Source: Paenibacillus sp.
GTDB taxonomy: Bacteria > Bacillota > Bacilli > Paenibacillales > YIM-B00363
Reading direction: 5' to 3'
Length of the DNA stretch: 64,000 bases
Assembly: GCF_031177825.1 (NCBI RefSeq)
Contig: NZ_JAPSKE010000010.1
Location: 1-64,000 of the forward strand
Shown here: positions 28,956 through 36,950 of the stretch, in pieces
Layout of the letters: each line of letters opens with the position of its first letter
How positions within the stretch are numbered: position 1 is the stretch's first letter
Made by a program: the position numbers and the translations under genes
The notes under the pieces: model-generated
The model's database searches: none
What the model was told of the DNA's origin: nothing
The model's input: only the letters and a program-made list of their open reading frames with translations

Positions 28956-29771
28956 CTAGTCTCCGGAGCGGATGCTCTTCATGTCGAAGGCCGCCATCTC
29001 GAGCAGCGCCTCGGCGATCATCCGCCCGCCCTGCGTCAGGAGCCGATCCCCCTTCTCCTCGGTCGCGATCGTCGCGTCACCCGTAATGCCGCTCGCGGAC
29101 AGATCGTCCATCACCCAGGAGTACGCTTTGTTTTTCAAATCGAGATACCCTGTCGGGAAGTTCGGCACTTCGCGCGGAGCAAGCTCCATATTCACCCAAG
29201 CGCTCTTAATGCCGAGAACCAGAGAGGTTTCCAGATCGCCGCCGTGGAGACCGATGCGCCGTTCTTCCTCGTCGATGACGCCTTCGCCCATCTTGAGGCC
29301 GCCCGCGTCCATGCGGAACACCGTAAGCCCGCAATCGACCCGGATTTCCCGCGCCATCATGTTCAACAAATCCGCGTTGCCGCCGTGCGTATTGAACAGG
29401 AGCAGCTTCGCGAAGCCGGCCCGGCTCACGCTTCGGGCGACGTCGAGCAGCACGCGCATGAGCGTCTCCGCGGAGAGCGTGATCGTGCCGGGGTGGTTCG
29501 CGTGCTCGTTGCTCTTCCCGAACGGAATCGGGGGCAGCAGCCAGATGCGGGCGTCCTCCGGCAGCCGCTCGAACGCCTCCGTGAGCAGCGCTTCGCCGAT
29601 CAACGTGTCGGTGAAGGACGGCAGATGCGGTCCGTGCTGCTCCGTCGCGCCGACCGGCAGCACGACGAGCGCCCCTTCCTTCGGCAGCTTCGGTACCTCG
29701 AGTCTGCTCAGCCGCGGCAAGAAGCGGGTATCCCACGCTTTGCCCGTGTAACGCGTCATTTTCGTAGACAT
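28956..29771 (-). CDS. Creatininase-family amidohydrolase
   Basis: 271 aa, standard length. Metal ligands are visible in PVGATEQHGPHLPSFTDT (E, H, D), LLFNTHGGNADLL (H) and HGGDLETSLVL (E). The family includes creatininase, FAPy deformylase (ArfB) and 3-dehydro-scyllo-inosose hydrolase; all cleave cyclic or acyclic C-N or C-C bonds with two metals. It is second in the operon after the flavodoxin-like gene. It may open a cyclic amide. Calling it creatininase itself would go beyond the evidence. Confidence 0.9.
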   Translation of the reverse strand: MSTKMTRYTGKAWDTRFLPRLSRLEVPKLPKEGALVVLPVGATEQHGPHLPSFTDTLIGEALLTEAFERLPEDARIWLLPPIPFGKSNEHANHPGTITLSAETLMRVLLDVARSVSRAGFAKLLLFNTHGGNADLLNMMAREIRVDCGLTVFRMDAGGLKMGEGVIDEEERRIGLHGGDLETSLVLGIKSAWVNMELAPREVPNFPTGYLDLKNKAYSWVMDDLSASGITGDATIATEEKGDRLLTQGGRMIAEALLEMAAFDMKSIRSGD

Positions 29772-29802
29772 GTCTCTTCCTCCTGTAGGTTCTAATTGAA
29801 AT

Positions 29803-30501
29803 TCAATCTATGAAACCCCGCGCTTTCAACGCATCCGCGACATTCGCCACTCGCCCGCCTAACCGGGAAGCGATCGTCAGCTCTCTCGCGTCCGGCGTCA
29901 GCGAGCTGTCCGGCCCCGCCAAGGTGGAGGCGCCGTACGGAGAACCGCCGATCGCGTCCGCCGTGAGAAATTCGGGATTTTCGGAATAGGGCAGCCCTAC
30001 GAAGATCATGCCGAAGTGCAGCAGCGGCACGATGGAGGTCAGGATCGTCGCTTCGTGACCGGTATGGATCGAGCCTGCGCTCGTGAAGACGCCGGCGGGC
30101 TTCCCTTCGAGCGCGCCTTCGGCGGATACTTCCCCCGCGAACTCCAAGAACAGCTTCACTTGGGCCGGCATCATGCCGTAATACGTCGGGAACCCCCATA
30201 CGACGCCGTCGGCCCAGCGCAGATCGTCGTTGGTCGCGATCGGGACGTCTCGTTGAGCGGCGAGCGCCGCCTCGTATTTCTGAAACCGTTCGTCGGTCTT
30301 GAACCGCCGCTGCAGCGAGCTCAACGCTTCGCCCGGGTTCGGTTTATCCAAATACGGCGTCCGGTCGTTCGGAGACTCCATCTCGGGGATGCGAACCGTC
30401 CGCACCGCCGCCCCGGCGGCTTCCGCGCCGGCGGCGCAAGCCTCCGCCATTCGAAACACGTGGCCGTAAGCACTGTAGTACACTACCAGTAGGTTCGTCA
30501 T
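29803..30501 (-). CDS. WrbA-like flavodoxin-fold NAD(P)H:quinone oxidoreductase
   Basis: 232 aa, slightly longer than WrbA (~200). The FMN phosphate-binding loop is VVYYSAYGHVFRMAEA; GFPTYYGMMPAQVKLFLEF and TSAGSIHTGHE are the two flavin-ring loops. It is the first gene downstream of the divergent PucR promoter region. WrbA-type enzymes reduce quinones by two electrons; in this context it could protect against, or carry out, a quinone-type step. Confidence 0.88.
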   Translation of the reverse strand: MTNLLVVYYSAYGHVFRMAEACAAGAEAAGAAVRTVRIPEMESPNDRTPYLDKPNPGEALSSLQRRFKTDERFQKYEAALAAQRDVPIATNDDLRWADGVVWGFPTYYGMMPAQVKLFLEFAGEVSAEGALEGKPAGVFTSAGSIHTGHEATILTSIVPLLHFGMIFVGLPYSENPEFLTADAIGGSPYGASTLAGPDSSLTPDARELTIASRLGGRVANVADALKARGFID

Positions 30502-30775
30502 CGGCGATGCCCGCCTCCTTTCCTTGCCTCTCAGTGTAGTCCCCTGCCGGAAGTTGAGTCAACATACCTAACACATCTTTGGAATACACCATAAGAAGAT
30601 GGTTGGTTTTTTAGATATTAACCAAAGTTGAACCCCATTTATAACCATTTTCCCTTTTATTTGCGCAATACTGAGTGATATTGTGTTATGTTTTCTAACA
30701 TGCATTTGACCAAACCTTAGAAGTAGTTTTATATTTCTTTAATATAGTGAAACGCTATGGAAGGGAGACGGGAGC
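30502..30775. promoter_or_regulatory. Divergent control region of the PucR-type regulator and the catabolic operon
   Basis: This 274-bp gap is far more AT-rich than its surroundings. On the plus strand TTGACC (30706-30711) and TATATT (30730-30735) are 18 nt apart and could drive the regulator gene. The inverted pair TTGGTT (30603-30608) and AACCAA (30620-30625), plus another ACCAAA at 30710, are candidate regulator sites. No clear minus-strand -35/-10 pair is visible, which fits an activator-dependent promoter. Confidence 0.55.
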
Positions 30776-32377
30776 ATGCGCTTAACGGTCGAGGAAGCCC
30801 TGACCATCTACCCCTTGTCGAAAGCCAAGCTCGTGGCCGGTTCGAAGGGGATCGGACGAATCATCACGTCGCTCAATACGATGGACGCCCCCGACGTCTT
30901 CGATTGGATCAAATCCGGGGAGATGTTGTTTACGACCGCCTTCGCCATCAAGGATACGCCGGACAGCTTCCTCCAGATGCTGCGGAAGCTGGACGAACGA
31001 GGAGCGGCGGGGATCGGCATCAAGCTCGGCAGGTATTGGTCGGAGATTCCGGACATCGTTCTGGAAGAGGCCGACCGCATGCATTTTCCGATTCTGGAGC
31101 TGCCTTACGAATTTACCTTCTCCGACCAGATGAACGCCCTCTTCCACGCGGAGTTTCAACGCAGCACCGAGAAGCTCCACGACGCGCTCGAGAAGCAGAA
31201 GCAGCTTGTCCGGTTCGCGCTGCAAACGCAAAGCTTCGCCGATCCGTTCCAGAAGGTCGCCGACATTCTGGCGCGCCCTCTCGCCGTCGTGAACGCGCGG
31301 GGGCAAATTTTATTGAATGCGAGCGGATGGCCGGAGGCGGAATTGCTCGCGTCTTGGCCTTGGCCTCCGAAGCTGAGCCGCATCGAGAGCGAACGCGGCT
31401 GGACGAGTCGCATTCCGCTGACGAAGGAAGCCGACTGCTACGGCTTCTTGCTGGTGATGTCCGACGATCCGGACGCGCTTCAAGAAGAAGAGGGGCTGCT
31501 GCATCAAGCGGCCGAAATTTTATCCCATCACATGAGCCGCCTCGACGACGATCAACAGACGATCGCCAGCTACCAATGGGGGACGTTGATCGAACGGTAC
31601 GTGCAGCGGCAAATTCCGAGGGATACGTTCCAGGAACAAGCGAGGACGATCGGATCGCCCGGACCCGCCGGCCCGTTCGTGTGCGTCGTCACCATCCCGT
31701 CCGCGGATTCGTCTCCGGAGTCCGCCCGCGATCGATTCCACGATTTTCGCAGGGAAATCAAATACCACTTGCATCTGGGAACGTTGGAGTCGCGGCAGCA
31801 CGTCCTGTTCCGCGACCGCCTGCTGTCCGTGTTTCAGATGAACGACGGCGCAAGCTCCGGGGAGGCGTTCATGAATCTCGTCGTGAAGAGCTTCGACGAC
31901 ATCCATCGAACGCAAGCCGGCGACCCCTTGCGAAGCTACGTGAGCAAGGTCAAGCTCGAGCTGCCCGAGCTGTTGGAAGCGTACGAGGAATGCACGGAAG
32001 CGAAGAAGATCGCGGACGCGCTCTCCTTCCACTCCCCGGTCGTCCCTTTCGCCAACCTGGAGCTGTCGTATGTGTTTCGGTACATTCCCAACGACATCAT
32101 GAAGCGATACTGCGACAACGTGCTGCGTCCGCTCCAATCGAAAGACGAAGAGTACCGGACGTACATGCTGAGCACGCTGGAATGTTATTTCGCCAACGAA
32201 GGGCAAATCAATGAGGTCGCCAAGCAAATGTTCATTCATCGGAATACGGTGTTGTACCGTTTGGAGAAGATGAGCGAGCTGCTGGGGCTGGACTTGAGGA
32301 AAATGGGGGATTTACTGAAGCTGAAGCTGCTGTTCATGTTCAAGCGCTTAATGACGACGAACGATTACAACGCTTGA
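30776..32377 (+). CDS. PucR-family transcriptional regulator
   Basis: 533 aa; AAGGGAG precedes the ATG. Residues ~5-125 form the PucR N-terminal domain (MRLTVEEALTIYPLSKAKLV...). The middle resembles the GGDEF-like linker of this family, and the C-terminal HTH_30 (NEVAKQMFIHRNTVLYRLEK) binds DNA. PucR of B. subtilis activates purine-catabolic genes in response to allantoin-type ligands; relatives control many catabolic clusters. It is divergent from the 15-kb minus-strand operon and is most likely its activator. The inducer is unknown. Confidence 0.9.
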   Translation: MRLTVEEALTIYPLSKAKLVAGSKGIGRIITSLNTMDAPDVFDWIKSGEMLFTTAFAIKDTPDSFLQMLRKLDERGAAGIGIKLGRYWSEIPDIVLEEADRMHFPILELPYEFTFSDQMNALFHAEFQRSTEKLHDALEKQKQLVRFALQTQSFADPFQKVADILARPLAVVNARGQILLNASGWPEAELLASWPWPPKLSRIESERGWTSRIPLTKEADCYGFLLVMSDDPDALQEEEGLLHQAAEILSHHMSRLDDDQQTIASYQWGTLIERYVQRQIPRDTFQEQARTIGSPGPAGPFVCVVTIPSADSSPESARDRFHDFRREIKYHLHLGTLESRQHVLFRDRLLSVFQMNDGASSGEAFMNLVVKSFDDIHRTQAGDPLRSYVSKVKLELPELLEAYEECTEAKKIADALSFHSPVVPFANLELSYVFRYIPNDIMKRYCDNVLRPLQSKDEEYRTYMLSTLECYFANEGQINEVAKQMFIHRNTVLYRLEKMSELLGLDLRKMGDLLKLKLLFMFKRLMTTNDYNA

Positions 32378-32379
32378 CG

Positions 32380-32744
32380 GTTCATCGAGCGATGGTTCCC
32401 CGCCGTCATACGACCGCAAAGGCCCGGCGCGCTTCCTCGCCGATCGGTTCGCGCGGCTCGGCGTTCCGCTCGCGGCGTTCCACCTCGCCCTCGGTCCGCT
32501 CGTCGAGTTCATCGCCGGCCGCACCGGGTACGATCGCTTCGGCGCCTATAATCGAGCGGAAGTGCCTTCTTTCCGTTCCGACCACTTCGGGCCGCTCCGG
32601 TTCGTCGAGACGCTGCTCTATTTCGCGCTCGTCTACGCGGCATGGCGCGTCTTCGCCGCCCGCCGCAGCCGCAGCGCCGGGGCCGCCGGCATCGCCGCGA
32701 AGCGGTCCGGATGGCTCGACCGGCTCGATCCCGACGTCCGCGGG
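32380..32744 (+). pseudogene. Remnant of an acyltransferase_3 (OpgC-like) membrane protein
   Basis: One frame reads SYDRKGPARFLADRFARLGVP, then HLALGPLVEFIAGRTGYDRFG, then FGPLRFVETLLYFALVYAAW. The first segment is very like the internal SYDRKG...FL.DR..RLGIPL block of acyltransferase_3 family proteins. There is no start codon or first helices, and it stops by running into the STAS gene on the other strand. The piece is therefore an internal fragment of about 120 codons left after deletion. An 84-codon ORF from 32562 is part of it and not a separate gene. Confidence 0.6.
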
Positions 32745-33110
32745 TCAACCGCAGTCCTGCTCGATCCGTTCCGCTATGGCGTATTCGCTCGGGTATATCG
32801 CCATATATTCGGTTAACCCGACCATCCGGAACAACTTCTGATAATGCCCGCTTACCCCGAATGCGAACGTGCGGTACCCCGCCTTCAGGCCCGAGCGGAC
32901 GATCCGGATCAGCAGGGCGATGCCTGCGCTGTTAATATAAGGGACATCGGCGAAGTCGATGACGAGGTTCGTCTTCCCGCCGTCGAGCCCTTCCTGCCAC
33001 GACCGCAGGCCGAGCAGCGTCTCCTCGGCTTGCTTCGTCAGGTCCCCGTGCAGCGTCAGCGCCGTATAATGCTGCGTTTCCCGCAGCGTCGCGCGGCAAT
33101 CGCGGTTCAT
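32745..33110 (-). CDS. STAS-domain anti-sigma-factor antagonist-like protein
   Basis: 121 aa from the ATG at 33110 with GGAGGG 3 nt upstream; ATGA overlaps the kinase gene stop. The STAS core is LVIDFADVPYINSAGIALLIRIVRSGLK (in part). The serine in INSAGI is the position phosphorylated in SpoIIAA/RsbV. In a partner switch the unphosphorylated form would sequester the RsbW-like kinase encoded directly upstream. A cysteine-containing N-terminus and long C-terminal helix are normal for the family. No sigma-factor gene is adjacent. Confidence 0.88.
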   Translation of the reverse strand: MNRDCRATLRETQHYTALTLHGDLTKQAEETLLGLRSWQEGLDGGKTNLVIDFADVPYINSAGIALLIRIVRSGLKAGYRTFAFGVSGHYQKLFRMVGLTEYMAIYPSEYAIAERIEQDCG

Positions 33111-33550
33111 CGTCCCTCCTCCTTCCTTAGCATGAAAGTCAATGCCGTGCAAAACCCGCGTCCCCCCCGAAAATGCTCTACCCTGTCCGCCAGCTCCGAC
33201 ATGAGCAGAATGCCCCACCCGCGTTCGCTGCCTTCGTTCGCGGGCGCGGTCCGCTTCGACAGCTTCGCTTCGTCGGCCCCGGGGCCTTCGTCGTATACGC
33301 GGAACCGCGCCTCGCCGCCCGCGTACTCGAACTCTACGAGCACCCACCGTTCCGGATTCATGCCGTTGCCGTGCTCCGCCGCGTTGAGGCACGCCTCCGC
33401 CACGGCGCTGGCCATATCCTCTATGCGATCGGCCGGAAACCCGCAGCCGAGGGACAATGTCCTCAGGTCGGCCAGCACCCGCTTCTCTTCCCCGTAGCGG
33501 CTGGGGTACCGCCACGTTCGGCGGACTTCGCCGCCGGTCAGCTCCGTCAT
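33107..33550 (-). CDS. RsbW/SpoIIAB-like anti-sigma serine kinase (GHKL ATPase)
   Basis: 147 aa from the ATG at 33550. The N-box is EDMASAVAEACLNAAEHGNG (residues ~45-65), followed by FRVYDEGPGADE (G1) and SERGWGILLMSELADRVE (G2). The C-terminus GRGFCTALTFMLR ends the fold. It should phosphorylate the STAS protein whose gene overlaps its stop, and may bind a sigma factor or another target. It is encoded just after the BTAD regulator gene (57-bp gap). The target may therefore be that regulator rather than a sigma factor; this is inference. Confidence 0.86.
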   Translation of the reverse strand: MTELTGGEVRRTWRYPSRYGEEKRVLADLRTLSLGCGFPADRIEDMASAVAEACLNAAEHGNGMNPERWVLVEFEYAGGEARFRVYDEGPGADEAKLSKRTAPANEGSERGWGILLMSELADRVEHFRGGRGFCTALTFMLRKEEGR

Positions 33551-33607
33551 CCGCTCACCGTCTTCCTCTAGTTCCGGTCGTGTTTCTTTAAGTGTAACCA
33601 AGCTCGC

Positions 33608-35350
33608 TTACATTTTCCTTACAGAAGCGGATGCGCCGAGCAGCCGTCTCGTCTCCGGCGACGGCTTCGCGCCGAGCTCGTCCCGCAGCCGACGTTCGAA
33701 CGCCTCGTATAGACTCTCGGCCTCCGACTTCCGCCCCGCGTCCGTCAGCAGCTCCAACAGCGCCTGCAGCGGTTCCTCCCGATGCGGGTCCAGCTCCGAC
33801 CACGCTCTCGCGTACCGCTCGGCCCGCGCCATGTCCGATCGGCGAAGCGCCGCGCGATACAGCCGCTCCAGCACACGGCTTTGCAGCCGCTCGAGCTCGT
33901 CGCGCTGCCGGTCCAGCCATTCGAGGTAAGGCTTATTGGGCAAGAGCGGCCCGTATAACTCGGCCGCCGTCTCGTACAGTTCTTCGGACAGCTCCGGCTG
34001 ATCCAGCTGCAGCCGATCGGCCACGCGCACCAGCGTGACGTACTTCTCCGCGTCGACCTCTTCGATCGATGCCTCCGGCAGCGACACGACGCCGTCCCGA
34101 AGCACGGCGCCCTCGCCCCAGCCGAGCGCCTCCTTCAACGCGCGCCGGATTTCGTGAATCGCCACGTACAGCTGATTGGCCGCCTTGACGGGTTCCGCGT
34201 CGCTGCCGAACAACGCGTCGATCGCATGCTCCTTCGGCATCGCGTGACCGGGACGAAGCAGCAGCAAGAGGAACAGCTCCTGCGCCTTCTTCCGCTTCCA
34301 GCGCGGCGCCGCGATCGGCTCCCCCGCGCGCTCCAGCGCGAGTTCCCCGAAGCAGCGCACGCGCACCGGAGCGCCTTCCCGAGGCGCCGCCGTCGGCCCT
34401 TCGACGAGCGCGGCCGCGCGAGAGATCGCGCGGCGGTACTCCGGCGGAAGCCCGAGCGGCAGCAGCGCCTCGGCGTCCGCAAGCGCCGCCTTCGCTTCCC
34501 CGGCGCGTCCCGCGCGAGCATGCCTCGACGCAGTGCGCAGCAGTTCCTCGGCCTGCAGCTCGAGGTCGCCGGGGAACCGCTCGCGCCGCGCCGCTTCCGC
34601 CCGCTCCGCCTCGCGATCCAGCTCCGCGCCCCCGAGCGTCGACAGCCTCAGTCGCAGCCGCAGCGCCTCGGCCAGCGCCCGATAGTAGTCGCTCGCGCCG
34701 AACGCCTCCTCCAAGGCGGACGCGTCGAGACCGACCTCGAGCAGCTTCGCGTGCGGCAGGTACGCCGGATGCCACGCCGCCTTCTGGCGCATCGTTCGGA
34801 TGATCGGAGCCCCCGCTTCGGCCGGGATCTCCGCCGCCTCCGACAGGCGCTTCCATTCGAAGGCGGCCGCCAGCGCCCGCTCCCTCCGGTCCGCCCCGGC
34901 GAACCCGATCGCCGCCTCTTCGAAGCGTCGCAGCCGCTCCTCGACGGAGAGGCCGAGCAGGAACCCGCCCCGGCCCAGCGCGAACCAGACGTCCGGGCGA
35001 CTGTCGCCGCCGTCGTCCGGAAGCTCTGTCTCCTCCTGCAAAAATCGCAGCCCCGTCTCCGCTTCCGCGACGTCCCCCAGATGCAAGCCGACGTCGGCGA
35101 GCCAGGCGATGCCCGCTCGGAGCGCACCCGCCGCGCCCGATCGGGCGAAGCCCCGCACCGCGAAAGCGAGAAGCGGCTTCGCCTCCCCGAATCGTCCGTC
35201 CCGCGCGAGACGCCTCGCGTAGGCGGCGGCGACGGTCGGCGATCGCGCCAGCCATTCCTCCGGCGGCGGAGCCGTCGCTTCTTCCGGCCAATCGCCGGCG
35301 TTGTCCGCGATGATGCATTCCAGCGCGAACCGTTCCTCATGATCCCGCAA
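33608..35350 (-). CDS. BTAD (SARP-like) transcriptional regulator
   Basis: 580 aa from a TTG at 35350, chosen because GGAGAGGAGG lies 9 nt upstream; an ATG 20 codons earlier has no ribosome site. Residues 1-320 are helical, Ala/Glu/Arg-rich and TPR-like. A winged helix follows at ~326-425 (VRVRCFGELALERAGEPI...RWKRKKAQELFLLLL), then the bacterial transcriptional activator (BTAD) domain at ~435-575 (VDAEKYVTLVRVADR...LDPHREEPLQALLELL). SARP-type regulators activate nearby or distant genes. Being placed within a phosphatase-kinase-STAS operon is unusual. It overlaps the upstream phosphatase gene by 14 bp. Confidence 0.82.
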   Translation of the reverse strand: MRDHEERFALECIIADNAGDWPEEATAPPPEEWLARSPTVAAAYARRLARDGRFGEAKPLLAFAVRGFARSGAAGALRAGIAWLADVGLHLGDVAEAETGLRFLQEETELPDDGGDSRPDVWFALGRGGFLLGLSVEERLRRFEEAAIGFAGADRRERALAAAFEWKRLSEAAEIPAEAGAPIIRTMRQKAAWHPAYLPHAKLLEVGLDASALEEAFGASDYYRALAEALRLRLRLSTLGGAELDREAERAEAARRERFPGDLELQAEELLRTASRHARAGRAGEAKAALADAEALLPLGLPPEYRRAISRAAALVEGPTAAPREGAPVRVRCFGELALERAGEPIAAPRWKRKKAQELFLLLLLRPGHAMPKEHAIDALFGSDAEPVKAANQLYVAIHEIRRALKEALGWGEGAVLRDGVVSLPEASIEEVDAEKYVTLVRVADRLQLDQPELSEELYETAAELYGPLLPNKPYLEWLDRQRDELERLQSRVLERLYRAALRRSDMARAERYARAWSELDPHREEPLQALLELLTDAGRKSEAESLYEAFERRLRDELGAKPSPETRRLLGASASVRKM

Positions 35351-36950
35351 TGCGATCCGCCTCCTCTCCGGCAACGGGAAGTCGAAGCAGCAGCAGCGTC
35401 CGATCGTCATCGTACGCCCCTTGGCCGGGCGGCGGCAGCAGCTCGATCAGACGCCGAAGCGCCTGCTCGGCGGAGCCCCCTTCCGAGATCCGCTCCAACG
35501 CCCGTTCCAGCCGGGCGAAGCCGAACAGCTCCCCGTCCTCGGCGGTCGCCTCTACGATGCCGTCCGTGTAGAGCAGCAGCGCGTCGCCTGCCTCCAGCCG
35601 TTCGATCGTCTCCGCATAGTCTTCCTCGGCATCGATCCCGAGCGGCAACGACGGCAGCGCCTTCGCTTCCTCTGCCCGCCGCCCCCGAACGAGCAGCGGC
35701 GAGACGTGTCCGGCCGAAGCGTACCGCCAGGACGACGACGCCGCATCCCAGAACCCGACGCCCATCGTGACGTACATGCGCCCCTGCAGCGTCTCCGCGA
35801 TCGCCATATTAAGCCGCCGCAGGAGCTCCGCCGGGGAGTCCGCGGCGCGCGCTTCCTTCCGAAACAAAGCGAGCGTCGCCGTCATCAGCATCGATGCGGA
35901 TACGCCCTTGCCGGACACGTCGCCGATCATGACGACGAGTCCGCCGTCCGGCCGCTCGACGATATCGAACAGATCGCCGCCGACCTCCCGGCTCGGCGCG
36001 GACAACGCCGCCAGCTCGAGTCCGCCGCGGCTTCGCGCCGCCGCCGGCAGCAAACTCTTCTGCACCTGATAGGCGAGACGAAGCTCCTGCCTCGTCTCTT
36101 CGTACGACCTGCCCATATGACGCTGCAGCCGGTTGAACGCTTCGGCCAGTTCCCCGAATTCGTCGCCGGACACGACCGGAATCGGGCGATGCGCGGAAGC
36201 GCCTCCGCCCTGCTGCAACGCTTTCACCTCGGCCGACGCCGTCCGGATGTCCTGCCGGATTTCCGCGACCAGCAAGTAAAACACCGTCATGCCGAACGCG
36301 AGCCGAATCGCCGCCGCGACCGCGATATTGCCGATCTCGATCGGCCGGTGCGACGTCCCGGACAAGTACTCGAACCCTGCCGTGGACACGACGAAAAAGC
36401 AGCTAAGCGTCGCGACGCTCATCGGCAGTAGAAGGCTGGCGAGCGGGGCCGGGCGCGACTCCTTCGTTCCCAGGGATAAGAGCACCGGGCGCACCGCCCT
36501 GCGGGATAGGGCGTACTGCAGCGTGCCGATCACGAGAGCGACCGTCATCTCGCTGACGAACGAGCCCGCCAGATCGGCCCAATCGGATGCGGTCAGCTCG
36601 AGCACCGATCCGCCTCTCCTCCGGATGCTTGCGACATCGTATAATGCCGACAAGGCGATCGACAGAAGCAAGAGTCCCGACAGCATCTTCCCCGGCAGCC
36701 GCATGAGCCGCAGGCGGAGGTCTTCCGGATCGTCGCCCGACCCGATCCAGCGGTACGAGAAGACCGACAAGACGATCAGGATGAAGAGGTCCCCTGCAAG
36801 AATGGCCGGAATATTGAATTCGAGCAACCGCCGGAGCGGAATATGGTTCAAGAACACGTTGTCGACCGTCAGCATCGTCGTGCCGACCGCGACGGCCAAG
36901 GCGAAGACGGCCGCGAGTTTGGTCAGAAGCCGCAGCTTCAGCTTACGCAT
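35337..36950 (-). CDS. Membrane SpoIIE/RsbU-type PP2C phosphatase with HAMP linker
   Basis: 537 aa. About six hydrophobic segments lie in residues 1-225, then a HAMP-like linker (~225-285) and the SpoIIE phosphatase domain (~295-525). The catalytic motifs are intact: GGDLFDIV, VMIGDVSGKGVSAS, LLLYTDGIVEATAEDG and DDDRTLLLL. It should dephosphorylate the STAS protein in response to a membrane or extracellular signal. It overlaps the degenerate paralogue upstream by 8 bp and the BTAD gene downstream by 14 bp, so it is co-translated with both. Confidence 0.9.
   Translation of the reverse strand: MRKLKLRLLTKLAAVFALAVAVGTTMLTVDNVFLNHIPLRRLLEFNIPAILAGDLFILIVLSVFSYRWIGSGDDPEDLRLRLMRLPGKMLSGLLLLSIALSALYDVASIRRRGGSVLELTASDWADLAGSFVSEMTVALVIGTLQYALSRRAVRPVLLSLGTKESRPAPLASLLLPMSVATLSCFFVVSTAGFEYLSGTSHRPIEIGNIAVAAAIRLAFGMTVFYLLVAEIRQDIRTASAEVKALQQGGGASAHRPIPVVSGDEFGELAEAFNRLQRHMGRSYEETRQELRLAYQVQKSLLPAAARSRGGLELAALSAPSREVGGDLFDIVERPDGGLVVMIGDVSGKGVSASMLMTATLALFRKEARAADSPAELLRRLNMAIAETLQGRMYVTMGVGFWDAASSSWRYASAGHVSPLLVRGRRAEEAKALPSLPLGIDAEEDYAETIERLEAGDALLLYTDGIVEATAEDGELFGFARLERALERISEGGSAEQALRRLIELLPPPGQGAYDDDRTLLLLRLPVAGEEADRIAGS

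Noticed and set aside
15071..30501. Pyrimidine (rut), uric-acid or nicotinate degradation operon
   Set aside because: One enzyme resembles RutB and the regulator is PucR-type, but the defining genes (rutA, uricase/xanthine dehydrogenase, nicX) are absent.
32374..32841. 155-codon plus-strand ORF after pucR
   Set aside because: Ser/Arg/Pro-rich product of a shifted frame. The acyltransferase-like remnant is in another frame of the same DNA.
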